A stretch of 34,585 bases of DNA from Alphaproteobacteria bacterium (GCA_017616785.1 JAFZXK010000016.1:1-34585); one strand, 5' to 3'; shown: positions 21,274 through 29,469, counted from the first letter of the stretch. Program-made: numbers and translations. Notes: generated by a model from the letters alone, not told the origin.

Positions 21274-23649
21274 CTATGGCTCTATGCAAATGGTTGTAAC
21301 GTCGTAGGCCCCGCCAACATCATCAACAATAGTAGCGTTATATTGAAAAACCGTGTTAAGACCTGGACCGCCAACTCCCCGATATTGAAGCCGCCTTAAT
21401 TGTCCGTTAGTGCATTTTTTTATGTTGTTCAAATAATTATCTGTGTCTAGCCCTTTCCAGCAACCAGAATGACATACGTACATTGTTACATTACTACTTG
21501 CAAATGTTGATTCTTTAGCGTTCTGACCGCATGTATATTTTTGGTTATTAATGGTTAATGATTTTTTACATCCTGGACAATCACACTTATTCTGTATACA
21601 TGTGCCAGAATTATCTTTGTTATTTCTTTGCCAAGTGCCACCATTATTTGTGCACTCATCGATGGCTTTGCAATCTAGAGTATAAGAAGACATTTGGCTA
21701 CTTAAATCTATTGCGCCTAGATCGGTTTTGGCTGTGCAATATTCGGCTGATATACTACAAATAGCATCACTTGGAACATTTTTTAGCGTGACGGTTTCTG
21801 ATTGACTGGATTTTTTATGATAGGTATTACTCTGACATTCTAATGTTGCAAATAATTTGACTTTGCCTGTTTGGTCTGTTATCGGCAATGTTATATTGAC
21901 AGTTTCTGGTTTTTTTGATATGTCGACACAGTCGCTACCGTTCCACCAACATTTTTTTGCGTGTAATATTTGGCAATTTGTTTTGTTGTAATTACTGCAA
22001 TCGACACCTTTGTCTTCTTCCTCTGGTTTGTTTTCTTGCGTTTCTTGTGTAGTTGGTGAAATTCCTTGATTACTACCCCCCCCGGTTGACGAATCAGTTT
22101 TTGCTGTACAGGTATTGTTCTTAAATGTACAGTATTCCGATGGACAATTATTTTGGTTGAACATTTTACAGTATTCTTTTTTATCAATCTCATCCAGAAC
22201 GTTGTAGTCGTTTAATGTATTCGTTAACGTGTCATATGGTTTGTTTCCTGTGGAATTTGAATTGTTCCCGCCGTTGTTATTTGTGCCGGTATTGTCGCCG
22301 CCGGTACAACCGGTTTTGTCGTCCCATGTGCCACCGTTCTTGGTGCAATCTTCCTTTGGTTTGCGCATGTCACATTTGCTGCCCTTGTTAAATCCGGCAC
22401 TGACCCATTCGCCACCGGCGGATTCGCATGCTTCCTTGGCCTGGGCTTCGGCGTTTTGCGTGTCGATTCCGCGTGTAACCGCGCCCGATGTCCAAAGGCC
22501 CGCCGCCGTGCCAAGTCCCGCACCCATTGCCGCCGCGGATGCGGATGTTTGCGACCGGGTTAGACGCTGGGCATTTTCAATGTATGTCGTAATGTCAATG
22601 CCAAACCAATTTGGTGTGCATTGAAACACGTCGCCGGAATAAAGTTTCTTTGACGCGACGGGGTTATCGGTGGATATTTTATCAACAAAGAAATTCACGG
22701 TATATACGCAGTCAAGTGTGCGTTCATCGAACATTGCACCAAACCGCTGGCATTGATTGCGCATTAAATCGCGCAGTTCATAAAGGCGTTTTTCGTCTTT
22801 TTGTGCCTGGGTCGTGGCGGCGGTGCGCAAATCGCCAAACACGCCACTGATACGGCCGGCAAGGCCGCTGTCTTGTTCACGGCATTCATCGGCGATGGAT
22901 TTGCATTTTGCAATCGCACTGTCGCCCGCGGATTTCGAAAGACATTTATCCAATGTTTTGCCGCAAATTCCAAACATGCAATCATTGTATCGATTGCCGC
23001 AATTTACAACAGATTGATAGTATGCAAGTTCGATGCCTGTGTCACGGTCCGCCAATATTTCCGGCGCAAGCATTGTGTATTCATGTCCAGTGCATTTCGT
23101 TTGACGGCGACACGCGTCCATTTTGTTGCCCCAAACGGTGGTGGAATCAGATGCGCACTTTGTGAAATCCGAACCGCATTTTTCCGCCATGCATTTGCGC
23201 AGGCCCGCGTCGCAAACATTTGCCGTTGTTATGCCCGATGAACCGGTTGCATCATTTGCGCTTTTTTCGCTTTGTGCGTCAAGCAATGCGCGCTGGCGTG
23301 CAATGGTGTTGGCAAGTTCGGTTGCGGATGAATCCGATGTGTTCGCACCCATATCCGCCAAGACATCGTTAAACATTGATGTTTTATTATCGACAATTAT
23401 AACCCGCTCTGGTTCGGGTTCCGGTGTTGTTATGGTCGTTTCGGATTGAGTGGTTGTTGTTGTAACCGCGGTTGTCGATTGGGTATTATTTGTTGTGGTT
23501 GGCATACGCGCCCCGGTTGATGGTGTCCGGTTTTGCATTTGGTTTGCCGCCGTATTTGCCAATGTCGGGCGCGCCGTGGTTGCCGCGCACGCAATGCCCG
23601 CGGTTGCCGCGATGACTGCGAACATGGAACAACCGCAAAAGATTTTCAT
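21274..23649 (-). CDS. Large Cys-rich secreted protein with C-x6-C motifs and variable AT-rich C-terminal half (791 aa)
   Basis: Function unknown. I place the start at the ATG at 23649 (MKIFCGCSMFAVIAATAGIACA signal) because GAAGG lies 5 nt upstream. The ATG at 23661, 1 nt after the previous gene's stop, is the alternative (795 aa). A Thr-rich linker is followed by two copies of C-x6-C-x4-C-x6-C (CDAGLRKC... about 146-165 and CGNRYNDC... about 217-236), then a glycine-rich segment MGAGLGTAAGLW. The C-terminal half holds repeated small Cys modules: C-x-NGGTW (twice), and two YC/DC....C.....C....C units like CKMFNQNNCPSEYC. That half is markedly AT-rich. It is probably co-transcribed and translationally coupled with the gene at 23663. 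Confidence 0.85.
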   Translation of the reverse strand: MKIFCGCSMFAVIAATAGIACAATTARPTLANTAANQMQNRTPSTGARMPTTTNNTQSTTAVTTTTTQSETTITTPEPEPERVIIVDNKTSMFNDVLADMGANTSDSSATELANTIARQRALLDAQSEKSANDATGSSGITTANVCDAGLRKCMAEKCGSDFTKCASDSTTVWGNKMDACRRQTKCTGHEYTMLAPEILADRDTGIELAYYQSVVNCGNRYNDCMFGICGKTLDKCLSKSAGDSAIAKCKSIADECREQDSGLAGRISGVFGDLRTAATTQAQKDEKRLYELRDLMRNQCQRFGAMFDERTLDCVYTVNFFVDKISTDNPVASKKLYSGDVFQCTPNWFGIDITTYIENAQRLTRSQTSASAAAMGAGLGTAAGLWTSGAVTRGIDTQNAEAQAKEACESAGGEWVSAGFNKGSKCDMRKPKEDCTKNGGTWDDKTGCTGGDNTGTNNNGGNNSNSTGNKPYDTLTNTLNDYNVLDEIDKKEYCKMFNQNNCPSEYCTFKNNTCTAKTDSSTGGGSNQGISPTTQETQENKPEEEDKGVDCSNYNKTNCQILHAKKCWWNGSDCVDISKKPETVNITLPITDQTGKVKLFATLECQSNTYHKKSSQSETVTLKNVPSDAICSISAEYCTAKTDLGAIDLSSQMSSYTLDCKAIDECTNNGGTWQRNNKDNSGTCIQNKCDCPGCKKSLTINNQKYTCGQNAKESTFASSNVTMYVCHSGCWKGLDTDNYLNNIKKCTNGQLRRLQYRGVGGPGLNTVFQYNATIVDDVGGAYDVTTICIEP

Positions 23650-23662
23650 CGTTGCCTTCATT

Positions 23663-24532
23663 TTACTTTAACACCGCGCATGCTGTTTTATAGAACTGAC
23701 ATAGGCGTTCCGCCATTGAACGTTCGGTTTTGTCATTGTCGCACTTGTTCGGCATATTGTTATTACAGACCGTATTCACGCATGAATTAAATGTGTTGCC
23801 GTTTTTGCAATTCGTTTTTGCACCCGAAAGTTTTGATTCACGTGTGCTTTGATAATTTTTGACCAATGTTTGCAGTACGCTTTCGCGCCGTGCGTATGTG
23901 GTTTTGCGGTCGTTTGTAATTGCGCTGCGAAATTCTGCGATATATTCATCGCAACCGTCCGCGTCCGTTGCGCATTCGGCGATGGATTGTGTAAAGGTTG
24001 CATCTTCTTCGCAATTTTCAAACGATGTACCGCACTTTTTATTCATGCACGTTGTGAACATGGTATTGCAAGATGATTTTGTCGGCTTTTTGCTAATGTT
24101 CTGCATCGCCGTTGTGATTTGCATGTTGACGCCGGCGGCCTTGCAAGATTGTTCGATTAATTTGTCGTAAAGTTTGGATACGTCGTCGGTTGTGCAATCG
24201 GGTAATTTCTTGATACATTCGGTTGTCGCCCAAATATACCTTTTGCCGGGGTCGGACGGGGCAACGCGTAACTCCGTGGCCGTTAGGGTGTATTTTGTTG
24301 ATTGCCCTGCGGTGATTGATGAAAGACCCTTTTGCGATGGGGCATCGCCGGCGGCGGATGTGCCACAGTACTGACACCGGGCGGCCGGATTCATGCCAAT
24401 ATTTATCGCGCATGCGGAATCAAGGCAACGTTGCATATTGACCAATGAACACTGGGGCGCGGCGGAAAACGCGCCAAAAACCGGCACAATTGCGCAAAAG
24501 GTCGCAATAAAAAGCGTTTTGGAATAAATCAT
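23663..24532 (-). CDS. Cys-rich secreted protein with C-x6-C-x4-C-x6-C motif (289 aa)
   Basis: Function unknown. The start at 24532 gives a signal peptide, MIYSKTLFIATFCAIVPVFG, with cleavage near FSA-AP. A longer open frame to 24766 exists but runs over the divergent promoter and antisense to the next gene, so I exclude it. Motif C155-x6-C162-x4-C167-x6-C174 (CNTMFTTC MNKKC GTSFENC) is the clearest form of the family signature. A variant lies at C242-x8-C251-x4-C256-x7-C264. Helical, charged stretches separate them. It has no glycine zipper, so it may be the soluble member of the set. The next gene begins within 1-13 nt of its stop. Confidence 0.85.
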   Translation of the reverse strand: MIYSKTLFIATFCAIVPVFGAFSAAPQCSLVNMQRCLDSACAINIGMNPAARCQYCGTSAAGDAPSQKGLSSITAGQSTKYTLTATELRVAPSDPGKRYIWATTECIKKLPDCTTDDVSKLYDKLIEQSCKAAGVNMQITTAMQNISKKPTKSSCNTMFTTCMNKKCGTSFENCEEDATFTQSIAECATDADGCDEYIAEFRSAITNDRKTTYARRESVLQTLVKNYQSTRESKLSGAKTNCKNGNTFNSCVNTVCNNNMPNKCDNDKTERSMAERLCQFYKTACAVLK

Positions 24533-24551
24533 CTCTCGTCCATTGGCTAAT

Positions 24552-24560
24552 ATTATATCA
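24552..24560 (-). promoter_or_regulatory. Extended -10 for the 289-aa/791-aa secreted protein operon
   Basis: TGATATAAT on the - strand, 20 nt before the ATG at 24532. Consensus extended -10 without a recognisable -35, like those of the other secreted-protein genes. Confidence 0.55.
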
Positions 24561-24602
24561 GAAAAAGCGTGCGCGCGCAAAAAGTTTTTTTGACAAATTG
24601 CC

Positions 24603-24630
24603 TTGACAAGGGTAAAATTTTGTCTATAAT
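24603..24630 (+). promoter_or_regulatory. Consensus promoter for the small membrane-anchored protein
   Basis: TTGACA (24603-24608), 16 nt, TATAAT (24625-24630). The spacer end and -10 read TGTCTATAAT, the same as the promoter at 19967-19994. The start is predicted near 24637. Confidence 0.8.
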
Positions 24631-24659
24631 ACACAGGAACAAATAAAAAGGAGTCGATT

Positions 24660-25067
24660 ATGACAGACGAAAAGAAAATGAGGATTACTATTGCCAGTGT
24701 TGGTGCGGCGATTGCGGGTGCATTAATATTTTGTGGTTTAGTGCGCGGGTGCAAACGCGATTGCAAAGATTGTAATGAACCAGAGCCAAAGAAAGAAATT
24801 GTCGTTGTGAAAGATACTGTGGTTGTTGAACAGTATCATGTTGGTGGTGATATGGTAAATATCAAAGGTGACAACAACGATGTCAATTTCACCAAGGGTA
24901 ATGGCAACAATGTTGCGTCGCGTAACAGTGGAACGCAAACTTGGGAACGTGCGACAAGACCGCAATCCAAGAAAAAGACCGTTGTTCAACCAGAACCACA
25001 GCCGGAACAAATAACAGTAGTGAGTGGGGGTGCCGAATTTGTATTTGTGCACGGTCAATGTCATTAA
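24660..25067 (+). CDS. Small membrane-anchored protein, unknown function
   Basis: A 135-aa protein that I do not recognise. AAAAAGGAG precedes the ATG. After a short basic N-terminus there is one hydrophobic segment (about residues 9-27, ITIASVGAAIAGALIFCGLV), followed by RGCKRDCKDC, a cluster of Cys just outside the membrane. A Val-rich stretch (KKEIVVVKDTVVVEQYHVGG) and an Asn/Gly-rich stretch (MVNIKGDNNDVNFTKGNGNN) follow, suggestive of short beta strands. A Lys/Pro/Gln segment and a hydrophobic end (VVSGGAEFVFVHGQCH) finish it. It is divergent from the 289-aa secreted protein and has its own strong promoter and terminator. Confidence 0.75.
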   Translation: MTDEKKMRITIASVGAAIAGALIFCGLVRGCKRDCKDCNEPEPKKEIVVVKDTVVVEQYHVGGDMVNIKGDNNDVNFTKGNGNNVASRNSGTQTWERATRPQSKKKTVVQPEPQPEQITVVSGGAEFVFVHGQCH

Positions 25068-25092
25068 TGCCATAGATGTGCAAAAAATATAA

Positions 25093-25120
25093 ATCGGGGC
25101 GGGTTGCCCCGATTTTTTTT
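25093..25120 (+). terminator. Rho-independent terminator after the small membrane protein
   Basis: ATCGGGGC (25093-25100), loop GGGTT, GCCCCGAT (25106-25113), then TTTTTTT. An 8-bp stem and strong T-tract, isolating this gene from the autotransporter gene downstream. Confidence 0.93.
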
Positions 25121-25122
25121 GC

Positions 25123-25151
25123 TAGACATAATATTCATTTTTTGGTAAAAT
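25123..25151 (+). promoter_or_regulatory. Promoter for the autotransporter-like gene
   Basis: TAGACA (25123-25128), 17 nt, TAAAAT (25146-25151), with TGG before the -10 (extended). The start would be near 25158, 17 nt before the ATG. Confidence 0.6.
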
Positions 25152-25174
25152 GGCGTGTGATACAGAGAGAATTT

Positions 25175-28100
25175 ATGAAATTCATACGCTTGGTTGTATT
25201 TGCTTTGTTTTTGTGCCCGTTTGTGGCACGTGCGGCGGCCGTGACGGAATTTACCGTTGCGTCGCAGTTGCTGGCCGCGGCGCGCAATGCGGACATTCAA
25301 CAGGTTCAGGCGTTGGTTGCGGGTGGCGCAAATATAAACTTTATTGATGGAACGGGATTGTCGCTTGTTTGTACCGCATTGATGAATAATGATTTGCGTG
25401 CGGCCCAAATTTTACAGATGTATGGTGCGGATGCATCGAAGTGTGACCAGCAAATAAGGAAATATAGAACACGACGCGCGCCAGAGCGAACGGGGGGGCT
25501 GTTCGGTGGCCTATCCACCGCCCAGGGAATGATATTGGCGGCGGCGGGTGCCGCCGTTGTTGTAGGTGGGCTTTTTTTATTGACCGATGTTTTTGACCCG
25601 GACAACGATAATGGCTACGCGGGCAGTGGTGCGGGTTCCGGGTCCGGTGGTGGTGGCGGTGATACGACCGGCACGGGTGTTCCACTTTTTGCATCGGGGT
25701 TGCCGTATGGACCTTTGTTACCGAGTGCAAGTGCAGAAAGCAAAAATTATGCGGAAAATTTGTCGTATTACGCACCGGCGGATACGACAAGTATTTTGTA
25801 TAAGAACTTTCAATATATGAATCAAAATGAAAATTATCTGCTGTTGATGCATGGGTATTCGCCACTTGCACGTGGGTATTTGGGAATGCGGACACTGCGT
25901 GATTCAAGTACATATGCGCCACTGAGTTTAAGTGGATATAATTTAGGAAATGACCCCGTGGAAGGTGGTCGGCCGGTAAATGTTGCGCTGATTACCGCAA
26001 ATGGTGTGAACGCGGCGGCCGGCACATCACTTGAAGATAAATTGGTTGCGTGGACGACCAATGCGGGGCCATCATCGCTAAATCCGGCAAGTAATACCAT
26101 GGTGTCCAGTAAATATTATAACAACAAAATTACCACTGGAACAGATGGTTCTTCAATGGAAGACGATACAACGGCGGAAGATTTTTCTTTGTTAGGGTAT
26201 TTTGATTGGTCCAATTCGGGGACGGCGGTTTATAATGGATTGGCGACGGATGTTGATAATATGCTTGGCAAGATTGTTGCCGGAAATACCGCCGGTTATA
26301 CAAATCCTGATTTTTTTGGTTTTATGCCAAACGGTCAGATGGCAATATATCGCACTGGTGGTGGAACACGTATGGTTACATTGGCGACACCGGTAAATGC
26401 GGGAACATATTCGGGGACGGCGCTTGCCACCGGTGGAACGGTGAATTTATTTAATGAAACGTTGACCGCAAATGTGGTTGGAAGTTCGGTTGTGTTGTCT
26501 AATGAAACATCAACATATAACGGTTATATTGGTACAGATGGGTTGCTGTATATTGATTCTAATGGTGATGGCAAGGTGGATGTGGCATACATTATGAGTT
26601 CTGGCAACCTTGTTCAATCCAAGGAATTGCAAAATACGGATTATTATAACTATAGTGCGATGGTGGATGCCGCCGGACGTGCGCATTCGGGGGACCTTTC
26701 GGGTGGGCGTTCAAAGGTCGATATTATCGCAAATGCCAGTGTTATTGAACCGTTGCATTTGACCGATGCCGCAACAATTGAAACGGTTTTGGCGTCTGGG
26801 GCAACAAATTATGCAACAACATTTGGAAATTTAGTTGCGAATGCGTATGGTGCCACAGATACAAGTAATTTGCCACAGACAAATGCAACATCTTTTTTTA
26901 ATTCGCTTGGGTCGTCGTATTCACCTCTTACGATATTTTCAACGGGTGGGTCGGTTACCGATGCGAATTGGTCGGCTTCGCCACTTGCCGCGACATTTGA
27001 AAATGCGGCGCCGTTGGTGTATCAAAACCTTGAACATTTGTTTATGTCGGTTGTTGCGGTTGGGGCATCGACCGCCGATGCGACTTCGATTCTGGCAAAT
27101 TCTGATACAAATGCCGTGCCGTATCAGTTGGCGCAGTGGGCGGTTGCGGACGCCGCGGCGGGAACAACAACGTATTACAAATCGCGCGTATGTGGTGTCG
27201 CGGGAACGGGTGGAAATGGTATTGATCCGTGGTGTTTTGCGGCGGTTGGGGTGACGGATGAAATGGCGGTCGCGGCGGCGGCCGGTGCGGCGGGTGTGTT
27301 GACGTCTGCGTTTTACTATATGACACCGCAACAGATTTTTATGTTGCTTGCACTGACGGCGGATGGACCATCTTTGGGGCGGCTTAGTTCGGGACAAACA
27401 CTTACGGAATCAGCGCTTGCGTCGTATCTGCAATCGATGTATCAAATGCCGGAATCTTATCAGTTTCGTATAGATAACGGCGAAAATTACTTTGATGTGT
27501 TTAGGGAAGTTTTTGGTTACGGTGTGATAAACCTTGAACGGGCGACGACGCCGGGAACGAATTTATATTTCTATTCGGGTGGCGATATAGTTTCCACATC
27601 GGGTAACGCATATTGGCGTGCCGCGTCGACGACGGGTTTTCGCGGGTCGGCGGCGTTGAATTTGGGACGTGCGGCGATAAGCACCGCGGCGTATGATATC
27701 TTGGAAAATATTGATGGAACGATGCGGTTGCCGCGTATTTGGAAGAATGATTTCGCGCTTGGTGGCGGCACGCGTCATGCGCTTTATATGGGTGATGTGT
27801 TGGGCGATTTGCGAGTGCGGGCGCATGAAGACAACATGGTGCGTATTGGTAACATGGCATTAGGTTTTACGCGTTCTGCGCCTTCGTACGATGATAGTAT
27901 GGGTGGGATTGATAATATGCGGTTTGAATATGCGAATGATTCATGGAAAATTGCTGCGGATTATCAGCGTTATTTAACGGACGCGGAATCGCGGTTTAGT
28001 GGCGTGGCAAATCCGATTTTGGCTTTGGCATCAAATGCGATTTCGACAAGTGCCGATTATAAATATGGAAACTTGTTCTTTGGTGCGCGTGCGATATCTG

Positions 28101-28786
28101 GTGCGATTACGGACGAAGGATTGCTGGCCAATGACCCTACGGTTTCGGCAAATTATGAACCGATGAAACTTGGTAACTTTTCGGCGGTGCAATCAAGTGT
28201 CGGTTTGCGCGCCAAGAAATTTGGCTTGACGACAAGTGTTGGTGTTGCGCGTGAAAGTGATACATTGCTTGGTGCGTCGGGAACTGGGCTTTTGGGACTT
28301 GGGGCGTCGGAAACACATTACTTTGATACAGATGCGTATTGGAATTTGTCCGATAGTTTGCGTTTGCGCGCGCGCGCGACATTTGCGCATACTGTGCCGG
28401 GTGTTGATGGCGGTGCGATTATTTCATTGTCGCCCATCGATTCTAATGCGTTTTCATTTGGTGCGGATTATGGCGGTTTGTCACTTGGTGTGTCGATGCC
28501 TTTGGCGGTGCGCCATGGAAAAATGTATTACGATTACGCCGATTATGATATTATAACAGATGAAGACGGCATGTATGACCTGGTCGTTTCAAACGCAGGT
28601 GTTCGTGATATTGATATTCGTCCCGATGTTCGTGAAGTTCGCTTTAACGCATCATATCGCCACAAAATCGGCGAATTTACCGATGGGGCGATTGGCTTTA
28701 TATATCGTGTGAATCCGAATAATACGCGCGAATTTGGTAATGAATCTATCTTTATGTTAAAAATGTCGCACTGGATTGGTATATAA
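25175..28786 (+). CDS. Autotransporter-like protein: ankyrin-type repeats plus degenerate subtilisin-like passenger
   Basis: A 1203-aa protein. The ATG at 25175 gives a signal peptide (KFIRLVVFALFLCPFVARA). Earlier in-frame starts would cross the upstream terminator. Residues 28-88 form about two ankyrin-type repeats (LLAAARNADIQQVQALVAGG, then GADAS). A hydrophobic segment (118-137) and a Gly/Ser linker (147-166) follow. The passenger resembles S8 serine-protease autotransporters: VNVALITANGV (268-278) in place of the catalytic IDTG strand, and AVGVTDEMAVAAAAGAAG (about 690-707) in place of the GTSMAAP Ser loop, followed by MTPQQIFMLLALTADG and FGYGVINLERAT. The catalytic Asp and Ser appear lost. 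The C-terminal ~350 residues have alternating patterns of an outer-membrane beta-barrel. The family call is by motif, not by search. Confidence 0.7.
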   Translation: MKFIRLVVFALFLCPFVARAAAVTEFTVASQLLAAARNADIQQVQALVAGGANINFIDGTGLSLVCTALMNNDLRAAQILQMYGADASKCDQQIRKYRTRRAPERTGGLFGGLSTAQGMILAAAGAAVVVGGLFLLTDVFDPDNDNGYAGSGAGSGSGGGGGDTTGTGVPLFASGLPYGPLLPSASAESKNYAENLSYYAPADTTSILYKNFQYMNQNENYLLLMHGYSPLARGYLGMRTLRDSSTYAPLSLSGYNLGNDPVEGGRPVNVALITANGVNAAAGTSLEDKLVAWTTNAGPSSLNPASNTMVSSKYYNNKITTGTDGSSMEDDTTAEDFSLLGYFDWSNSGTAVYNGLATDVDNMLGKIVAGNTAGYTNPDFFGFMPNGQMAIYRTGGGTRMVTLATPVNAGTYSGTALATGGTVNLFNETLTANVVGSSVVLSNETSTYNGYIGTDGLLYIDSNGDGKVDVAYIMSSGNLVQSKELQNTDYYNYSAMVDAAGRAHSGDLSGGRSKVDIIANASVIEPLHLTDAATIETVLASGATNYATTFGNLVANAYGATDTSNLPQTNATSFFNSLGSSYSPLTIFSTGGSVTDANWSASPLAATFENAAPLVYQNLEHLFMSVVAVGASTADATSILANSDTNAVPYQLAQWAVADAAAGTTTYYKSRVCGVAGTGGNGIDPWCFAAVGVTDEMAVAAAAGAAGVLTSAFYYMTPQQIFMLLALTADGPSLGRLSSGQTLTESALASYLQSMYQMPESYQFRIDNGENYFDVFREVFGYGVINLERATTPGTNLYFYSGGDIVSTSGNAYWRAASTTGFRGSAALNLGRAAISTAAYDILENIDGTMRLPRIWKNDFALGGGTRHALYMGDVLGDLRVRAHEDNMVRIGNMALGFTRSAPSYDDSMGGIDNMRFEYANDSWKIAADYQRYLTDAESRFSGVANPILALASNAISTSADYKYGNLFFGARAISGAITDEGLLANDPTVSANYEPMKLGNFSAVQSSVGLRAKKFGLTTSVGVARESDTLLGASGTGLLGLGASETHYFDTDAYWNLSDSLRLRARATFAHTVPGVDGGAIISLSPIDSNAFSFGADYGGLSLGVSMPLAVRHGKMYYDYADYDIITDEDGMYDLVVSNAGVRDIDIRPDVREVRFNASYRHKIGEFTDGAIGFIYRVNPNNTREFGNESIFMLKMSHWIGI

Positions 28787-28790
28787 ATTC

Positions 28791-28818
28791 TTGACATTGT
28801 GATTTGCTTTTGTACACT
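28791..28818 (+). promoter_or_regulatory. Promoter for the 174-aa protein gene
   Basis: TTGACA (28791-28796), 16 nt, TACACT (28813-28818), starting 4 nt after the stop of the autotransporter-like gene. The leader would be about 17 nt. Confidence 0.6.
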
Positions 28819-28841
28819 TTTGGGCCGATGAAAGGGCACCC

Positions 28842-29366
28842 ATGGGCATCAAGATTTTAGAGTGGAATATTCGCGATATTGTTTGCACGTTATCGGGTGT
28901 GTTTTTCGGGGAATTTAAAAGAAGGCGACCATATATGTCATTACTGCGTTATTATGTTGGAAAGTTGAATTTATCACCGCGTTGGGAACCGCGGGTCGAA
29001 GATGTTTTGTCGGCGGCTTTGTCGGTGTATAAAATCGAAAAGGATACCGATGCACGCGGACGTAAATATGCCTATGTAGTTTTTTCTGCATCGGATTTTC
29101 GGCATGTATTGGATGTTACGCGTGTGTTTCGTGCAAATGGAATTGTTGGGACATTGTGTTATAAAAATGTTAAGAATAAAGATAATCGATTCCAAGGAAT
29201 GGTCGCAATGCGTGTGCGCGACAGGAATCAGAAATTTATAAATGATGTTCAAAAAACTATCGATGATGTTACATATTTTCGTGATACAGTTTTGCCGGAA
29301 TATAATGCGGCACATGAAAATAAAAAATATATCTTGCCAGAATTATTCGGACCTTTTAGTCGTTAA
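28842..29366 (+). CDS. Hypothetical protein (174 aa)
   Basis: I do not recognise this protein. It is basic and soluble-looking, with no signal peptide. It opens MGIKILEWNIRDIVCTLSGV and contains RRYYVGKL-like LLRYYVGKLNLSPRWEPRVEDVL, then an alternating strand/helix pattern (YAYVVFSASDFRHVLDVTRV, GIVGTLCYKNVKNKDN, GMVAMRVRDRNQKFINDV). The start at 28842 has GAAAGGG upstream. An internal ATG at 28935 with AGAAGG upstream is an alternative (143 aa). It lies between the autotransporter-like gene and a convergent DUF1015 gene. Confidence 0.75.
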   Translation: MGIKILEWNIRDIVCTLSGVFFGEFKRRRPYMSLLRYYVGKLNLSPRWEPRVEDVLSAALSVYKIEKDTDARGRKYAYVVFSASDFRHVLDVTRVFRANGIVGTLCYKNVKNKDNRFQGMVAMRVRDRNQKFINDVQKTIDDVTYFRDTVLPEYNAAHENKKYILPELFGPFSR

Positions 29367-29381
29367 AAATTTTTGAAATAA

Positions 29382-29438
29382 GAAACGGGCGCATCCGTCT
29401 TCGCTATCGCTTCGTCGCGATACATTTGCGCCCGTTTC
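29382..29438. terminator. Large hairpin between convergent genes (possible bidirectional terminator)
   Basis: GAAACGGGCGCA (29382-29393) pairs with TGCGCCCGTTTC (29427-29438), 12 bp, enclosing a small TATCGC/GCGATA hairpin (29405-29422). The stem is strong, but T-tracts are weak on both strands. It could terminate transcription or be another member of the palindromic repeats. Confidence 0.5.
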
Positions 29439-29443
29439 ACTGG

Positions 29444-29469
29444 TCACTTACACTTACCACTAACACTAT
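29444..29469 (-). repeat. TTAGTG/TAAGTG tract after the DUF1015 gene
   Basis: On the - strand, directly following the stop codon: ATAGTGTTAGTGGTAAGTG and a further TAAGTG. Same unit and same gene-end placement as the other tracts. Confidence 0.6.

Noticed and set aside
24533-24766. N-terminal extension of the 289-aa secreted protein frame
   Set aside because: It crosses the divergent promoter region and runs antisense to the small membrane protein gene, while a proper signal peptide begins at 24532.
25076-25174. N-terminal extension of the autotransporter-like frame
   Set aside because: It contains a strong terminator and the promoter; the signal peptide starts at the ATG at 25175.
29382-29438. 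Confident rho-independent terminator call
   Set aside because: The stem is strong but both flanks lack a proper T-tract, so I kept it at moderate confidence only.
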